Below are positions 46,781-55,350 of a DNA stretch of 64,000 bases, piece after piece. The notes below the pieces were generated by a model. It was given only the letters and a program-made list of their open reading frames with translations, was not told where the DNA came from and searched no databases. Source of the DNA: Caldanaerobacter subterraneus. GTDB taxonomy: Bacteria > Bacillota > Thermoanaerobacteria > Thermoanaerobacterales > Thermoanaerobacteraceae. The first letter of the stretch is position 1; each line of letters starts with the position of its first letter. The position numbers were made by a program, and so were the translations under genes. The stretch lies in NCBI RefSeq assembly GCF_004345675.1, contig NZ_SLWU01000002.1:1-64000 (forward strand), read 5' to 3'.

Positions 46781-47996
46781 ATTCATATCTCAATGCTACT
46801 ATTGGGTCTAGTTTTGCTGCTTTTTGAGCAGGGTATATTCCAAAGAATATTCCAACTGCGGTGGAGAAGAAGAAAGCGATAAGTATCGCGTTTATTGAAA
46901 TAATTGGTTTTATGTCGATAAAGGGGCCTACGATATTAGCTAAGAGGTATCCCAGCAAAATTCCTATTGCTCCTCCTATAAGGGATATGGTAACAGACTC
47001 TATCAAAAACTGTATCATTATATCTTTTCTCCTTGCACCTACTGCCTTTCTTATCCCTATTTCTTTGGTGCGTTCAGTTACAGAGACAAGCATTATATTC
47101 ATAATTCCTATTCCGCCTACCAAGAGAGAAATACCCGCAATCGCACCTATCACAGTTGTAAATATCCCAAGGATTCTGTTAAATTCCTCTAAAAAACTTA
47201 TAAGATTTTCTGTCTTGTATTTGTCTTTGTTGTGGTGTAATGATTCTATTAAACGCACTGCCTGGGAAGAAGCTTCTTCTAATTGGCTTTGGTCGTAAGT
47301 CATTACATAAATTTGAGATATGTTTATGTCAGGGAAAATTTTTTGTGCGTAAGTTATAGGAATTGCAGCGATTATGGGTATTTGATCAGCTATTGATCCA
47401 CCTAAGCTTTTTAAATTTCCACTGTCTATGACGCCAATTATCTTCGCTGTATCAAAATAATAATAGGTGCCTATTTTAATACTCTTTCCTACACAGTCTT
47501 CATAACCAAACAGTTCTATAGCTGAGTCTTTATCAATGAGTATTACATTTCTTCCTAATAAGATGTCCTTTTCATTTAGGAATCTCCCGTGAATTACTTT
47601 GAGGCTGGAAATATTGCCATAGTCAAAGTCTGTTCCTATAAAAAGAGCTCTTTTAGTGTATTTTTCAGTTTTAGCAAGTCCCATTTTTTCTGCTACTGGT
47701 GCAGCGTATTTTACAGAAGGCAATCTTTTTCTTATCATTTCTACATCTCTTAAGGTTAACCTATCGCCCTCTCGAATGTCCACGTCGTTTCTCATTTTTA
47801 TAGAAAATACATTTACGCCTATTTTTTCAAACTCTCCTAATATTGCCTTTTGCCCTCCTGCTCCCAAAGACACAATTGTTATCACAGAAGCGATTCCTAT
47901 TATGATACCCAACATTGTTAGGAAAGTTCTGAGCTTATTACTTAAGATACTTTCAATGGCTACTTTAAAGGCTTCCCAGATATACATTATTCTCAC
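46779..47996 (-). CDS. MacB/FtsX-type ABC transporter permease
   Basis: This is a 405-residue permease with one N-terminal helix (LRTFLTMLGIIIGIASVI), a large MacB-type periplasmic domain (~45-270), and three C-terminal helices (GAIAGISLLVGGIGIMN, then TERTKEIGIRKAVGA). Such permeases do not move substrates through a channel; they couple ATP use to an extracytoplasmic pump. It is the last gene of the marR-hlyD-ATPase-permease operon. Confidence 0.93.
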   Translation of the reverse strand: MRIMYIWEAFKVAIESILSNKLRTFLTMLGIIIGIASVITIVSLGAGGQKAILGEFEKIGVNVFSIKMRNDVDIREGDRLTLRDVEMIRKRLPSVKYAAPVAEKMGLAKTEKYTKRALFIGTDFDYGNISSLKVIHGRFLNEKDILLGRNVILIDKDSAIELFGYEDCVGKSIKIGTYYYFDTAKIIGVIDSGNLKSLGGSIADQIPIIAAIPITYAQKIFPDINISQIYVMTYDQSQLEEASSQAVRLIESLHHNKDKYKTENLISFLEEFNRILGIFTTVIGAIAGISLLVGGIGIMNIMLVSVTERTKEIGIRKAVGARRKDIMIQFLIESVTISLIGGAIGILLGYLLANIVGPFIDIKPIISINAILIAFFFSTAVGIFFGIYPAQKAAKLDPIVALRYE

Positions 47997-47999
47997 CTG

Positions 48000-48695
48000 T
48001 CAATAAGTTATTCTATTTGAAACCAAACTGTCTTCTACAATGAGCCCATCTCTTAAGCGAACTATTCTTTTTGCATGATTTGCAATGTCTTGTTCATGTG
48101 TGACCATGATAATTGTAGTACCTGCTTCGTTTAATTGGTGGAAAATCTTCATTATCTCAATGCTGGAAGCTGTATCGAGGTTTCCTGTAGGTTCATCTGC
48201 CAGAAGAAAAGAAGGGTTCATCACTATGGCTCGGGCGATTGCAACTCTTTGCTGTTGACCTCCAGAGAGTTCATTAGGCTTGTGATAAATTCTATCAGAT
48301 AGCCCAACTATTTCTAATGCTTTTAGTGCCCTTTCTCTTCTTTCTCTTGATGGTATTTTTGCGTATAACATTGGAAGTTCTACATTTGCCAACGCGTTTA
48401 ATCTGTGCAAGAGATTGAAAGATTGGAACACGAAACCTATCTGACGGTTTCTTAAATAAGCCAACTGGTCATCACTTAAAGTAGAGACCTCTACTCCATT
48501 TAGTTTATAGCTTCCAGCAGTTGGCCTATCTAAAAGTCCAATTATATTCATTAAAGTGGATTTGCCAGAGCCTGAAGGCCCTACTATTGCCACGTATTCT
48601 CCTTTGTCTATTTTTAGGGATACTCCTTTTAATGCTTCTACTTGCACTTTTCCTAGGCTGTAGACTTTTTTTATTCCTTCAAGCTCTACCATCAT
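48000..48695 (-). CDS. ABC transporter ATP-binding protein (MacB/LolD type)
   Basis: This is a 231-residue ATPase with Walker [10 protein letters not shown], the Q-loop QSFNLLHR, the signature [14 protein letters not shown], Walker [13 protein letters not shown] and the switch His (VTHEQD). It powers the adjacent permease. Its start overlaps the end of the HlyD gene by 4 bases. Confidence 0.95.
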   Translation of the reverse strand: MMVELEGIKKVYSLGKVQVEALKGVSLKIDKGEYVAIVGPSGSGKSTLMNIIGLLDRPTAGSYKLNGVEVSTLSDDQLAYLRNRQIGFVFQSFNLLHRLNALANVELPMLYAKIPSRERRERALKALEIVGLSDRIYHKPNELSGGQQQRVAIARAIVMNPSFLLADEPTGNLDTASSIEIMKIFHQLNEAGTTIIMVTHEQDIANHAKRIVRLRDGLIVEDSLVSNRITY

Positions 48696-49873
48696 TCTTT
48701 ACCGCCTTTCGTCATTACTTTCACTCCATCCTTTATGGCAGCGCTCGGATTTAGTATGACCTTATCTCCCACATTTGCTCCTTCTAAAATTTCTGTTTCA
48801 AGGTCTGAGACAAGGCCTGTTTTTACTTTTCTCTGCTTTGCTATTCCATTTTCAACCACATACACAAATTCGTTGCCGTTCTTATCAGTTACGATTGCTT
48901 CTGAGGGTATTTTTATTGTGTCTTTCTTTTCTCCAATCTTTATGTCTACATCTACTTTAAATCCAGGTTTTATTGTGCCATCGTTATTTAGAATATCTAC
49001 ATAGACTTTAACTACGCTGTCTCCTCCTGTTTGGCTCATCACTTTTACAGCGGTAGGGCTTATTTTATTCACTTTTCCTTCAAAAGTTTTGCCTGCAAAG
49101 TGTATGTAGGCTTGCTGTCCTTCGCTTAAGCTTACCGCGTCATAAGGGTTTACATCTAACACTACTTGCAAATTTTGCAAATCTTCTACTGTTATTGCGG
49201 GGAACTGGGTTGAAGTGAAATAATTATTTTCTTTTGCGTTTAAAGAAGTTACCGTTCCATCAAAGTCAGCTGTCACGTATTTTTGCATTTTGTTCATGTT
49301 CTGCTGTATGCTTTTTAAGTTTAACTCAGCAATTTCTACCTGCTTTTCCTGAAGCTTAATCTGGTCATCAAGGCTTAAAGAGGAAGTAGGCTGTTGAAAC
49401 TGTGCTTGAGTCTGATGAGGTATTGACTGCTCTGAAGCGGGAGCTTGCTGTGGTAAAGAAGGAGTTGGAATTTGACTTTGTTCAGTTTGTTTCTGCTTTA
49501 AATTTTTTAATGCTTCTAACTGTATTTGCGCCATTTCCAGTTGCTTTTTTGCAATTTGGTATTGAATAGAAAGGTCCTGCGTTTCTAACTCTAAAAGTCT
49601 ATCCCCTTTTTTTACTTGATCACCGACAGAAACATACACTTTTAAGACTTTTGTAGGTGAAAATATGTAAAATTCCTGTTTAGACTTTGATTCTACTACG
49701 CCACTGGTAGAGAAAAGAGAAACGAGGTCTCCTTTTTCCACCTTAGAAACAGTGACTTCGACTGCAGAGCCTGCCTCTTTGTTCTTTACAGAGATAAAGT
49801 AGATAGAAGCTACCACAATAATTAAAACTACAATCCAAATCCAGATACTTTTTTTATTTTCCATAGACACCAC
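48692..49873 (-). CDS. HlyD/MacA-family membrane-fusion protein
   Basis: The 393-residue protein has one N-terminal transmembrane helix (~10-26). It continues with a barrel/lipoyl half ([32 protein letters not shown]), a coiled-coil hairpin with a Gln/Pro-rich insert ([14 protein letters not shown]), and the beta-barrel and membrane-proximal domains. In Gram-positives such adaptors work with MacB-like pumps at the cell surface to expel peptides or drugs. It lies 9 bases from marR. Confidence 0.92.
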   Translation of the reverse strand: MVSMENKKSIWIWIVVLIIVVASIYFISVKNKEAGSAVEVTVSKVEKGDLVSLFSTSGVVESKSKQEFYIFSPTKVLKVYVSVGDQVKKGDRLLELETQDLSIQYQIAKKQLEMAQIQLEALKNLKQKQTEQSQIPTPSLPQQAPASEQSIPHQTQAQFQQPTSSLSLDDQIKLQEKQVEIAELNLKSIQQNMNKMQKYVTADFDGTVTSLNAKENNYFTSTQFPAITVEDLQNLQVVLDVNPYDAVSLSEGQQAYIHFAGKTFEGKVNKISPTAVKVMSQTGGDSVVKVYVDILNNDGTIKPGFKVDVDIKIGEKKDTIKIPSEAIVTDKNGNEFVYVVENGIAKQRKVKTGLVSDLETEILEGANVGDKVILNPSAAIKDGVKVMTKGGKE

Positions 49874-49882
49874 CTTTGATTT

Positions 49883-50323
49883 TTATAATCCTTCTTTAAT
49901 CTTTTGGAGGATGCTTTTTAAGGCCTCTATCTCTTCAGGCGAAAGTTTACCAAATATTGGCATCAGCACTTTTTTTCTAAATTCTACTAAATGTTCGTGT
50001 ATATTTTCTCCCTTTTCTGTGAGAGAAATTTGGACCTTGCGCCTATCATCGATGTCCAAATCCCTTTTCACCAATCCCTTTTCTACTAGTTTATCGACTA
50101 TTGTTGTCAGGGTGCTTGGGGATATTCCGAGTTCAGAGGCTACATCTTTCATGTACATCGGAGTATGTTTATTTTCGCTTAGCACCATTATCACTTGCTG
50201 TTCGCCTAAAGTTAAATTTTCCTGAAGTTCAGAAAGGTTATTTGCCCTTAATTGGTTGTTGAGTTTCTGGCGTATAGTTCGTAACAAGTCATACAATAGT
50301 TTGCTATTTTCTTCCTTGCTCAT
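49883..50323 (-). CDS. MarR-family transcriptional regulator
   Basis: This is a 146-residue winged-helix regulator with the family core (TLGEQQVIMVL, MKDVASELGISPSTLTTIVDKLVEKGLVKRD and the DRRKVQISLT wing). It is the first gene of the efflux operon and probably represses it until a ligand binds. The start follows GAGGTG. Repeats around its promoter look like operators (see 50349-50386). Confidence 0.93.
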   Translation of the reverse strand: MSKEENSKLLYDLLRTIRQKLNNQLRANNLSELQENLTLGEQQVIMVLSENKHTPMYMKDVASELGISPSTLTTIVDKLVEKGLVKRDLDIDDRRKVQISLTEKGENIHEHLVEFRKKVLMPIFGKLSPEEIEALKSILQKIKEGL

Positions 50324-50348
50324 AAACTTTCACCTCAAAAATATTTCG

Positions 50349-50386
50349 TACATCAAAATATTAGTTCATCGAAATTGTTTTGTCAA
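50349..50386 (-). promoter_or_regulatory. Promoter and probable MarR operator of the efflux operon
   Basis: Read on the minus strand, TTGACA (50386-50381) and TAATAT (50363-50358) are 17 bases apart. The -10 box lies beside two similar repeats, TTCATCGAAAT (50366-50376) and TACATCAAAAT (50349-50359) on the plus strand. That is the layout expected for autorepression by MarR. Confidence 0.55.
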
Positions 50387-50400
50387 GATGGAATTTACCA

Positions 50401-50430
50401 TTGACAGCAATTTATAGGATGGGGTATAAT
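50401..50430 (+). promoter_or_regulatory. Promoter of the hisS-aspS operon
   Basis: TTGACA (50401-50406) and TATAAT (50425-50430) match the consensus with 18-base spacing. Transcription would start near 50437, just ahead of the T-box leader. Confidence 0.85.
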
Positions 50431-50439
50431 ATCAAATAA

Positions 50440-50670
50440 AATAAGGAAAATGCGATGAACAGGAGAGTAGCAATAGCAGGTATACAGGGAGAAGATACCG
50501 CGACTGAGAGTATCTTTATACTCATGCTATTGCGAAGGACACCTGGGAGCTGACTGGCCGACAATGTAGGCCAGATCCGTGAACCTGCGTTAAGGGAATG
50601 AGTACCAATCAGGGTGGCACCACGGGATTAACCTCTCGTCCCTGCGTTCTGCAGACGAGGGGTTTTTAAA
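50440..50670 (+). promoter_or_regulatory. T-box leader, histidine-responsive, upstream of hisS
   Basis: The T-box element senses uncharged tRNA and switches between antiterminator and terminator. The T-box sequence AGGGTGGCACCACGGG is at 50611-50626 and the GAGAGTAG K-turn region at 50463-50470. Stem I can be folded: GCAATAGC (50470-50477) pairs with GCTATTGC (50526-50533), and AGATAC pairs with GTATCT below the GCGACTGAGA loop. The internal loop on the 3' side contains TCAT, giving CAT (50523-50525) as a His specifier, in agreement with the hisS gene that follows. The terminator is CCTCTCGTC/GACGAGGGG then TTTTT (50630-50668). Confidence 0.92.
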
Positions 50671-50698
50671 TGTAAGAAGATAAAAAGGAGTTGGTGAG

Positions 50699-51952
50699 AT
50701 GCTTACAAAAGCTCCAAGAGGTACTAAGGACGTTTTGCCCTCAGAATCCTATAAATGGCAGTATGTGGAGAATCTGATGAGGGAAATATGCGAATTTTAC
50801 GGGTACAAAGAAATACGCACCCCTGGATTTGAGCATACAGAACTTTTCTTAAGAGGGGTTGGGGAGTCTACTGACATTGTGAGAAAAGAGATGTACACTT
50901 TTAATGATAGGTCTGGAAGGAGCATTACTCTAAAAGCAGAAGGAACTTCTCCTGCAGTTAGAGCTTTTATAGAGCATGGACTTTACGCAGAGACGCAGCC
51001 TACAAAGCTTTACTACATAACCCCTGTGTACAGGTATGAAAAGCCTCAAGCAGGAAGGTTAAGAGAGCACCATCAGTTTGGGGTGGAGATTTTCGGGGCA
51101 AAAAGCGCTTCTGCTGATGCAGAAGTCATAAGCATTGCCATGACTCTTTTAAAAAAGTTAGGCCTTAATAACCTGGAACTTAGAATAAATAGCGTGGGGT
51201 GTCCTGTTTGCAGGAAGAATTACAACAAGGTGTTGAAGGAGTTTTTGAAAGAACACCTGGATGAGCTCTGTGACGATTGTAAGGTGAGATACGAAGTCAA
51301 TCCTTTAAGAGTGCTTGACTGCAAAGTGGAAAGTTGCAGAAGGGTTACAGGGGAGGCACCTCTTATTACGGATTATCTTTGTGATGACTGCAGAAACCAT
51401 TTTGAAGAGCTAAAGAAGTATCTGGATGCTATGGGATATAATTACATAGTCGATCCCAGAATAGTGAGAGGGCTTGACTATTACACAAAAACAGCTTTTG
51501 AGATAATTTCAAAGGATATAGGAGCACAGGGTACAGTATGCGGAGGAGGAAGGTATGACGGCTTGATAGAGGAGATTGGCGGACCTTCAATGCCTGGGGT
51601 AGGCTTTGGTATGGGAATAGAGAGGCTTCTTCTGACTTTGGAGCAGAATGGCATTGAAATTACTAAGCCAGAGGGACCAGACCTTTTTATAGCTTACATT
51701 GGCGATGAAGCGAAGCTTTTTACTTTTACCCTTGCGAATAAACTCAGGTTTAACGGTTTAAAGGTAGAGATAGACCATATGGAAAGAAGTTTAAAGGCGC
51801 AAATGAAATATGCCAATAAATTAAATGCCAAATTTGCTGTGGTGATAGGTGAAGAAGAACTCGAGAGCAAAAAAGTGAAATTGAAGAATATGGCTACAGG
51901 AGAAGAGACAGAAATTTTAATTGATGAAATAGAAAAAGCGATAAAAAATTGA
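50699..51952 (+). CDS. hisS: Histidyl-tRNA synthetase
   Basis: This is a class II synthetase charging tRNA-His. The 417-residue protein shows RGTKDVLP at the N-terminus, motif 2 (LKAEGTSPAVRAF with YRYEKPQAGR), the histidine-binding RGLDYYTKTAFEI, GGGRYDGLIEEIGG and motif 3 (GFGMGIERLLL), then the anticodon-binding domain. It is controlled by the upstream T-box and lies 14 bases from aspS. Confidence 0.97.
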   Translation: MLTKAPRGTKDVLPSESYKWQYVENLMREICEFYGYKEIRTPGFEHTELFLRGVGESTDIVRKEMYTFNDRSGRSITLKAEGTSPAVRAFIEHGLYAETQPTKLYYITPVYRYEKPQAGRLREHHQFGVEIFGAKSASADAEVISIAMTLLKKLGLNNLELRINSVGCPVCRKNYNKVLKEFLKEHLDELCDDCKVRYEVNPLRVLDCKVESCRRVTGEAPLITDYLCDDCRNHFEELKKYLDAMGYNYIVDPRIVRGLDYYTKTAFEIISKDIGAQGTVCGGGRYDGLIEEIGGPSMPGVGFGMGIERLLLTLEQNGIEITKPEGPDLFIAYIGDEAKLFTFTLANKLRFNGLKVEIDHMERSLKAQMKYANKLNAKFAVVIGEEELESKKVKLKNMATGEETEILIDEIEKAIKN

Positions 51953-51966
51953 ATGGAGGGAGTTTA

Positions 51967-53745
51967 ATGGGAGAACAACTTGGCGGTCTTAAAAGAACCC
52001 ATATGTGCGGAGAGCTCGGGGTTAAAGATGTGGGAAAGTCTGTCGTAGTGATGGGATGGGTCAACAGCAGGAGAGACCACGGAGGATTAGTTTTTATAGA
52101 TTTGAGGGACAGAACAGGAATTGTGCAGATAGTATTCAGTGAACAGGTTTCTAAAGAGGCTTTTGAAAAGGTGCAAAGCGTGAGAAGTGAATATGTATTG
52201 GCAGTGGAAGGGGAAGTAGTAAAAAGACTTCCTGAGAATGTAAATCCCAAAATACTCACAGGAGAAATAGAAATTTACGCCAAAAATTTGAAGATTTTGA
52301 GCAAGTCTGAAACACCTCCTTTTCCAATAGAGGATAGGAGCAATGTATCGGAAGCGGTAAGGCTCAAATACAGGTACCTGGACTTGAGAAGACCTTCAAT
52401 GCAGAAGAATTTAATCACTCGCTTTAAGCTTACGCAAGCCGTGAGGGAGTTTCTCAATGACAATGGCTTTATTGAAATAGAAACTCCCATGCTGATAAAG
52501 AGCACTCCTGAAGGCGCAAGAGACTACCTTGTGCCAAGCAGAATTTATCCTGGCAAGTTTTACGCACTGCCTCAGTCTCCGCAAATATTCAAGCAGCTTT
52601 TGATGATTGCAGGATTTGACAGGTATTATCAGATCGCCAGGTGCTTAAGAGATGAAGATTTGAGAGCTGACAGGCAGCCAGAGTTTACGCAGATAGATAT
52701 TGAAATGTCCTTTGTAGAGGTGGAAGATGTCCTCGATATAAATGAGAAAATGATAAAGCATGTATTTAAAAAGGTTTTGGATATAGACCTTGATATTCCT
52801 TTTAGAAGGTTGACTTATCAGGAAGCAATGGAGAGATTTGGTACTGACAAACCTGACTTGAGGTTTGGAATGGAACTTAAAGATTTGTCCGACATACTAA
52901 GAGAGTCAGAGTTTAATGTGTTTAAAAATGCTTTGAAAAATGGCGGTTCAATAAGGGGTATAAATGTAAAAGGAGCTGCTTCAATGACAAGAAAGCAGCT
53001 GGATGAACTAGTAGAATTCGCTAAAAACTTTGGGGCAAAAGGCCTCTTGTGGATGCAAGTTTTGGAAGGGGAAGTGAAGTCACCTGCTACTAAATTTTTG
53101 ACTGAAGGAGAATTGAATAAAATTTTGGAAAGACTTGAAGCAGAAGTGGGAGATTTACTTCTCATAGTGGCGGATAAAGATGAAGTGGTTTTTGACACTT
53201 TAGGGCATTTGAGAGTTGAAATGGCAAAAAGATTTAATCTTATTGACGAAAGCAAATACGAGTTTGTATGGGTAGTGGATTTTCCGCTTTTAGAGTATGA
53301 CGAAGAAGAAAAGAGGTATGTTGCAAAGCACCATCCATTTACATCACCTAAAGATGAAGATATAGACCTTTTAGAAAAAGAGCCTCTAAAAGTTAGAGCG
53401 AAAGCCTACGATATAGTATTAAACGGCACAGAAATAGGCGGTGGAAGCATAAGAATACATGATACTGAATTGCAGAAGAGGATGTTTAAAGTGCTGGGAT
53501 TTAGCGAAGAGGAAGCATGGAAAAAATTTGGATTTTTAATGGAGGCTTTCAAATACGGTGCTCCTCCTCACGGTGGAATAGCGTATGGGCTTGACAGGCT
53601 TGCAATGATAATGACAGGAAGCGACACCATAAGGGATGTGATTGCATTTCCCAAAACTCAAAACGCTGTGTGCCTGATGTCAGATGCACCATCGGAAGTG
53701 TCTGAAAAGCAGCTTAAGGAACTTCACATCAAGATAGACCTATAA
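51967..53745 (+). CDS. aspS: Aspartyl-tRNA synthetase
   Basis: This is a bacterial-type AspRS of 592 residues. It has the N-terminal OB anticodon domain (VMGWVNSRRDHGGLVFIDLRD), class II motifs (FIEIETPML, RYYQIARCLRDEDLRADRQPEFTQID, and GLDRLAMI near the end), and the bacterial GAD insertion domain (~300-410). The ATG at 51967 follows GGAGGGAG. It is co-transcribed with hisS and so is under the same His T-box. Confidence 0.97.
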   Translation: MGEQLGGLKRTHMCGELGVKDVGKSVVVMGWVNSRRDHGGLVFIDLRDRTGIVQIVFSEQVSKEAFEKVQSVRSEYVLAVEGEVVKRLPENVNPKILTGEIEIYAKNLKILSKSETPPFPIEDRSNVSEAVRLKYRYLDLRRPSMQKNLITRFKLTQAVREFLNDNGFIEIETPMLIKSTPEGARDYLVPSRIYPGKFYALPQSPQIFKQLLMIAGFDRYYQIARCLRDEDLRADRQPEFTQIDIEMSFVEVEDVLDINEKMIKHVFKKVLDIDLDIPFRRLTYQEAMERFGTDKPDLRFGMELKDLSDILRESEFNVFKNALKNGGSIRGINVKGAASMTRKQLDELVEFAKNFGAKGLLWMQVLEGEVKSPATKFLTEGELNKILERLEAEVGDLLLIVADKDEVVFDTLGHLRVEMAKRFNLIDESKYEFVWVVDFPLLEYDEEEKRYVAKHHPFTSPKDEDIDLLEKEPLKVRAKAYDIVLNGTEIGGGSIRIHDTELQKRMFKVLGFSEEEAWKKFGFLMEAFKYGAPPHGGIAYGLDRLAMIMTGSDTIRDVIAFPKTQNAVCLMSDAPSEVSEKQLKELHIKIDL

Positions 53746-53808
53746 ACGTTTACCAGTTGAAAAATAGAGGGTTTTATGATATTATTTATATAGGCAAAGG
53801 AATAAAGC

Positions 53809-53997
53809 GAAAAAACCCTGTGGTGTTCGTGTGACCCGGTGAAAGGTTGAGCCAACACCAAAAATAAGGGAGCCTGGGCTTTGGCAGTGGATTGTAGGCC
53901 GCCTCGTCGCGGAAACATGAAGCTGCCAAGAGGGCACCCACTTTGTGAGGACGGGTTCAAAACCTACCGGTAGGCACGGCACTATGGGGTTTTTTGT
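53809..53997 (+). ncRNA. ssrS: Probable 6S RNA
   Basis: A ~190-base structured region between aspS and csoR has terminal arms that pair end to end: AAAAAACCCTGTGGTG near 53810 with CACTATGGGGTTTTTT at the 3' end, where the T-run also serves as terminator. Internal GC-rich hairpins such as CCTACCGGTAGG are present and there is no reading frame. The length, long closing stem, and position directly after aspS, as for B. subtilis bsrA, point to 6S RNA, which sequesters sigma-A RNA polymerase in stationary phase. A covariance-model match has not been run. Confidence 0.7.
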
Positions 53998-54022
53998 TAA
54001 TTAAAAAAATAACGAAAAGCTA

Positions 54023-54051
54023 TTGACATATCTATGAAAAAATTTTATACT
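54023..54051 (+). promoter_or_regulatory. Promoter of csoR-thioredoxin genes
   Basis: TTGACA (54023-54028) and TATACT (54046-54051) with 17-base spacing lie directly upstream of a palindromic operator. Confidence 0.8.
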
Positions 54052-54059
54052 ATTCTTTG

Positions 54060-54086
54060 GATACCCCACTGGGGTTGGGAGGTATA
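54060..54086 (+). promoter_or_regulatory. CsoR-type operator palindrome
   Basis: ATACCCCACTGGGGT (54061-54075) contains a perfect ACCCC/GGGGT palindrome around ACT, followed by TGGGAGGTAT. CsoR/RcnR repressors bind G-tract palindromes of this kind. It overlaps the expected transcription start and the ribosome site of the repressor gene, so it would give autorepression. Confidence 0.65.
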
Positions 54087-54088
54087 GT

Positions 54089-54355
54089 ATGTACGAAGAA
54101 AGTAGAGAAGACCTTTTAAGGCGGCTGAAGAAGATAGAGGGTCAGGTAAAAGGCATACAGAAGATGATAGAGAATGATGCTTACTGCATTGACGTCTTAA
54201 TACAGGTGGCTGCTGTTCGTTCTGCTATAAACAGCGTAGCTAAAATCCTGCTAAAAAGCTATACTAGTAACTGTATAAAAGGAGCCATGTGCGCTGAAAA
54301 GCAGGAGGAGATGGTGGACGATTTAGTGGAGACTTTTATAAAGTTCATGAGGTAG
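54089..54355 (+). CDS. CsoR/RcnR/FrmR-family metal- or sulfur-sensing repressor
   Basis: This is an 88-residue all-helical repressor of the DUF156 family (REDLLRRLKKIEGQVKGIQKMIE, then YCIDVLIQVAAVRSAINSVAKILL). Copper-type CsoR uses Cys-His-Cys ligands. Here the first Cys (YCIDVL) and the later Cys (SNCIKGAMC) are present, but the HxxxC histidine is Tyr (YTSNC), and an extra Cys follows. That resembles persulfide-sensing members more than copper sensors, so the inducer may be reactive sulfur or another thiol stress. This is an inference. It precedes a thioredoxin gene and has a palindromic operator. Confidence 0.88.
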   Translation: MYEESREDLLRRLKKIEGQVKGIQKMIENDAYCIDVLIQVAAVRSAINSVAKILLKSYTSNCIKGAMCAEKQEEMVDDLVETFIKFMR

Positions 54356-54441
54356 TTTTAAAAAGCATTTTGCTTTTAAAATGCATAAAGCAATTGCTTT
54401 GTACAAAAATAAAAATGAAATAAAAGTATAGGAGTGGTTTT

Positions 54442-55113
54442 ATGGCAGAAGTGGTTATAACAAGTGAAAACTGGGAAGAAGAAGTTGTAAACTCAGATGT
54501 GCCAGTTTTAATTGACTTTTGGGCAGAATGGTGCATGCCCTGCAGGTTGGTTGCTCCTATTATTGAGGAACTAGCAAAGGAGTATGAAGGCAAAATCAAA
54601 GTGGGCAAAGTCAATGTAGACGAAGAAGATGAACTTGCAATGAAGTTCAGAATAATGAGCATACCTACAATTGGGCTTTTCAAAAACGGTAAAATGGTAG
54701 GAAAGCTAATAGGTGCAAGGCCAAAAGCCGACTTTGTGAAATTTATAGAAAAGTATTTGAATGAGGATACATTCCAGAAAGAAGAATCACTAGAAGTAGA
54801 AATTACATACGACAACTGGGAAGAAGAAGTTGTGAATTCAGACGTACCAGTTTTGATAGATTTCTGGGCAGAATGGTGTGCGCCCTGTAGGTTAGTCGCT
54901 CCTATTGTAGAAGAGCTGGCTCATGAATACAAGGGCAGATTGAAAGTAGGAAAAGTTAATGTGGATGAAGAACAGGAATTAGCGATGAAATTCAGGATAA
55001 TGAGCATTCCTACTATCGGACTATTTAAGAAAGGCAAGATGGTTGATAAGATAATAGGAGCAAGGCCAAAAGCTGATTTTGTAAGGTTTATAGAAAAACA
55101 CCTAAACAATTAA
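54442..55113 (+). CDS. Tandem-duplicated thioredoxin
   Basis: Two complete thioredoxin domains lie in one 223-residue chain: residues 1-108 with WCMPC and 118-223 with WCAPC, joined by a short acidic linker (EDTFQKEESLE). The halves are close to identical, down to VNSDVPVLIDFWAEWC, which points to recent duplication in tandem. The active site WCxPC lacks the usual Gly. It lies 86 bases after the CsoR-like repressor with no terminator seen between, so it probably belongs to that regulon. A terminator follows. Confidence 0.92.
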   Translation: MAEVVITSENWEEEVVNSDVPVLIDFWAEWCMPCRLVAPIIEELAKEYEGKIKVGKVNVDEEDELAMKFRIMSIPTIGLFKNGKMVGKLIGARPKADFVKFIEKYLNEDTFQKEESLEVEITYDNWEEEVVNSDVPVLIDFWAEWCAPCRLVAPIVEELAHEYKGRLKVGKVNVDEEQELAMKFRIMSIPTIGLFKKGKMVDKIIGARPKADFVRFIEKHLNN

Positions 55114-55140
55114 AAATCCTGCCTCGGGCAGGATTTTTAA
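55112..55140 (+). terminator. Rho-independent terminator
   Basis: AAAAATCCTGCC and GGCAGGATTTTT form a stem around TCG, just after the tandem thioredoxin gene. Confidence 0.9.
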
Positions 55141-55227
55141 TTTTGCTGTGTGAATAAATATGAAAGGAATTGCTTAATTTTCCAAAAAATTTAGAAAATC
55201 GAAACATAATAAGGCATACTCTAGTAA

Positions 55228-55270
55228 AACGGAGAAAAACCGAAATTTTTTTTGGTTTTCTCCGTTTTTT
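55228..55270 (+). terminator. Strong terminator-like hairpin ahead of the ornithine operon
   Basis: AACGGAGAAAAACC pairs with GGTTTTCTCCGTT across an AT-rich loop, followed by TTTTTT. Another terminator already ends the thioredoxin gene 90 bases upstream, so this one could be an attenuator in the leader of the ornithine operon. A promoter between the two terminators was not clearly found; a TATACAAT box near 55308 could be used instead. Confidence 0.6.
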
Positions 55271-55350
55271 GATTGTTAGAAAGGCTTTTATTTAGGCAAA
55301 GTAAATGTATACAATAAGATTAGAAGAAAAATTTTTATTGAGGTGATAAA

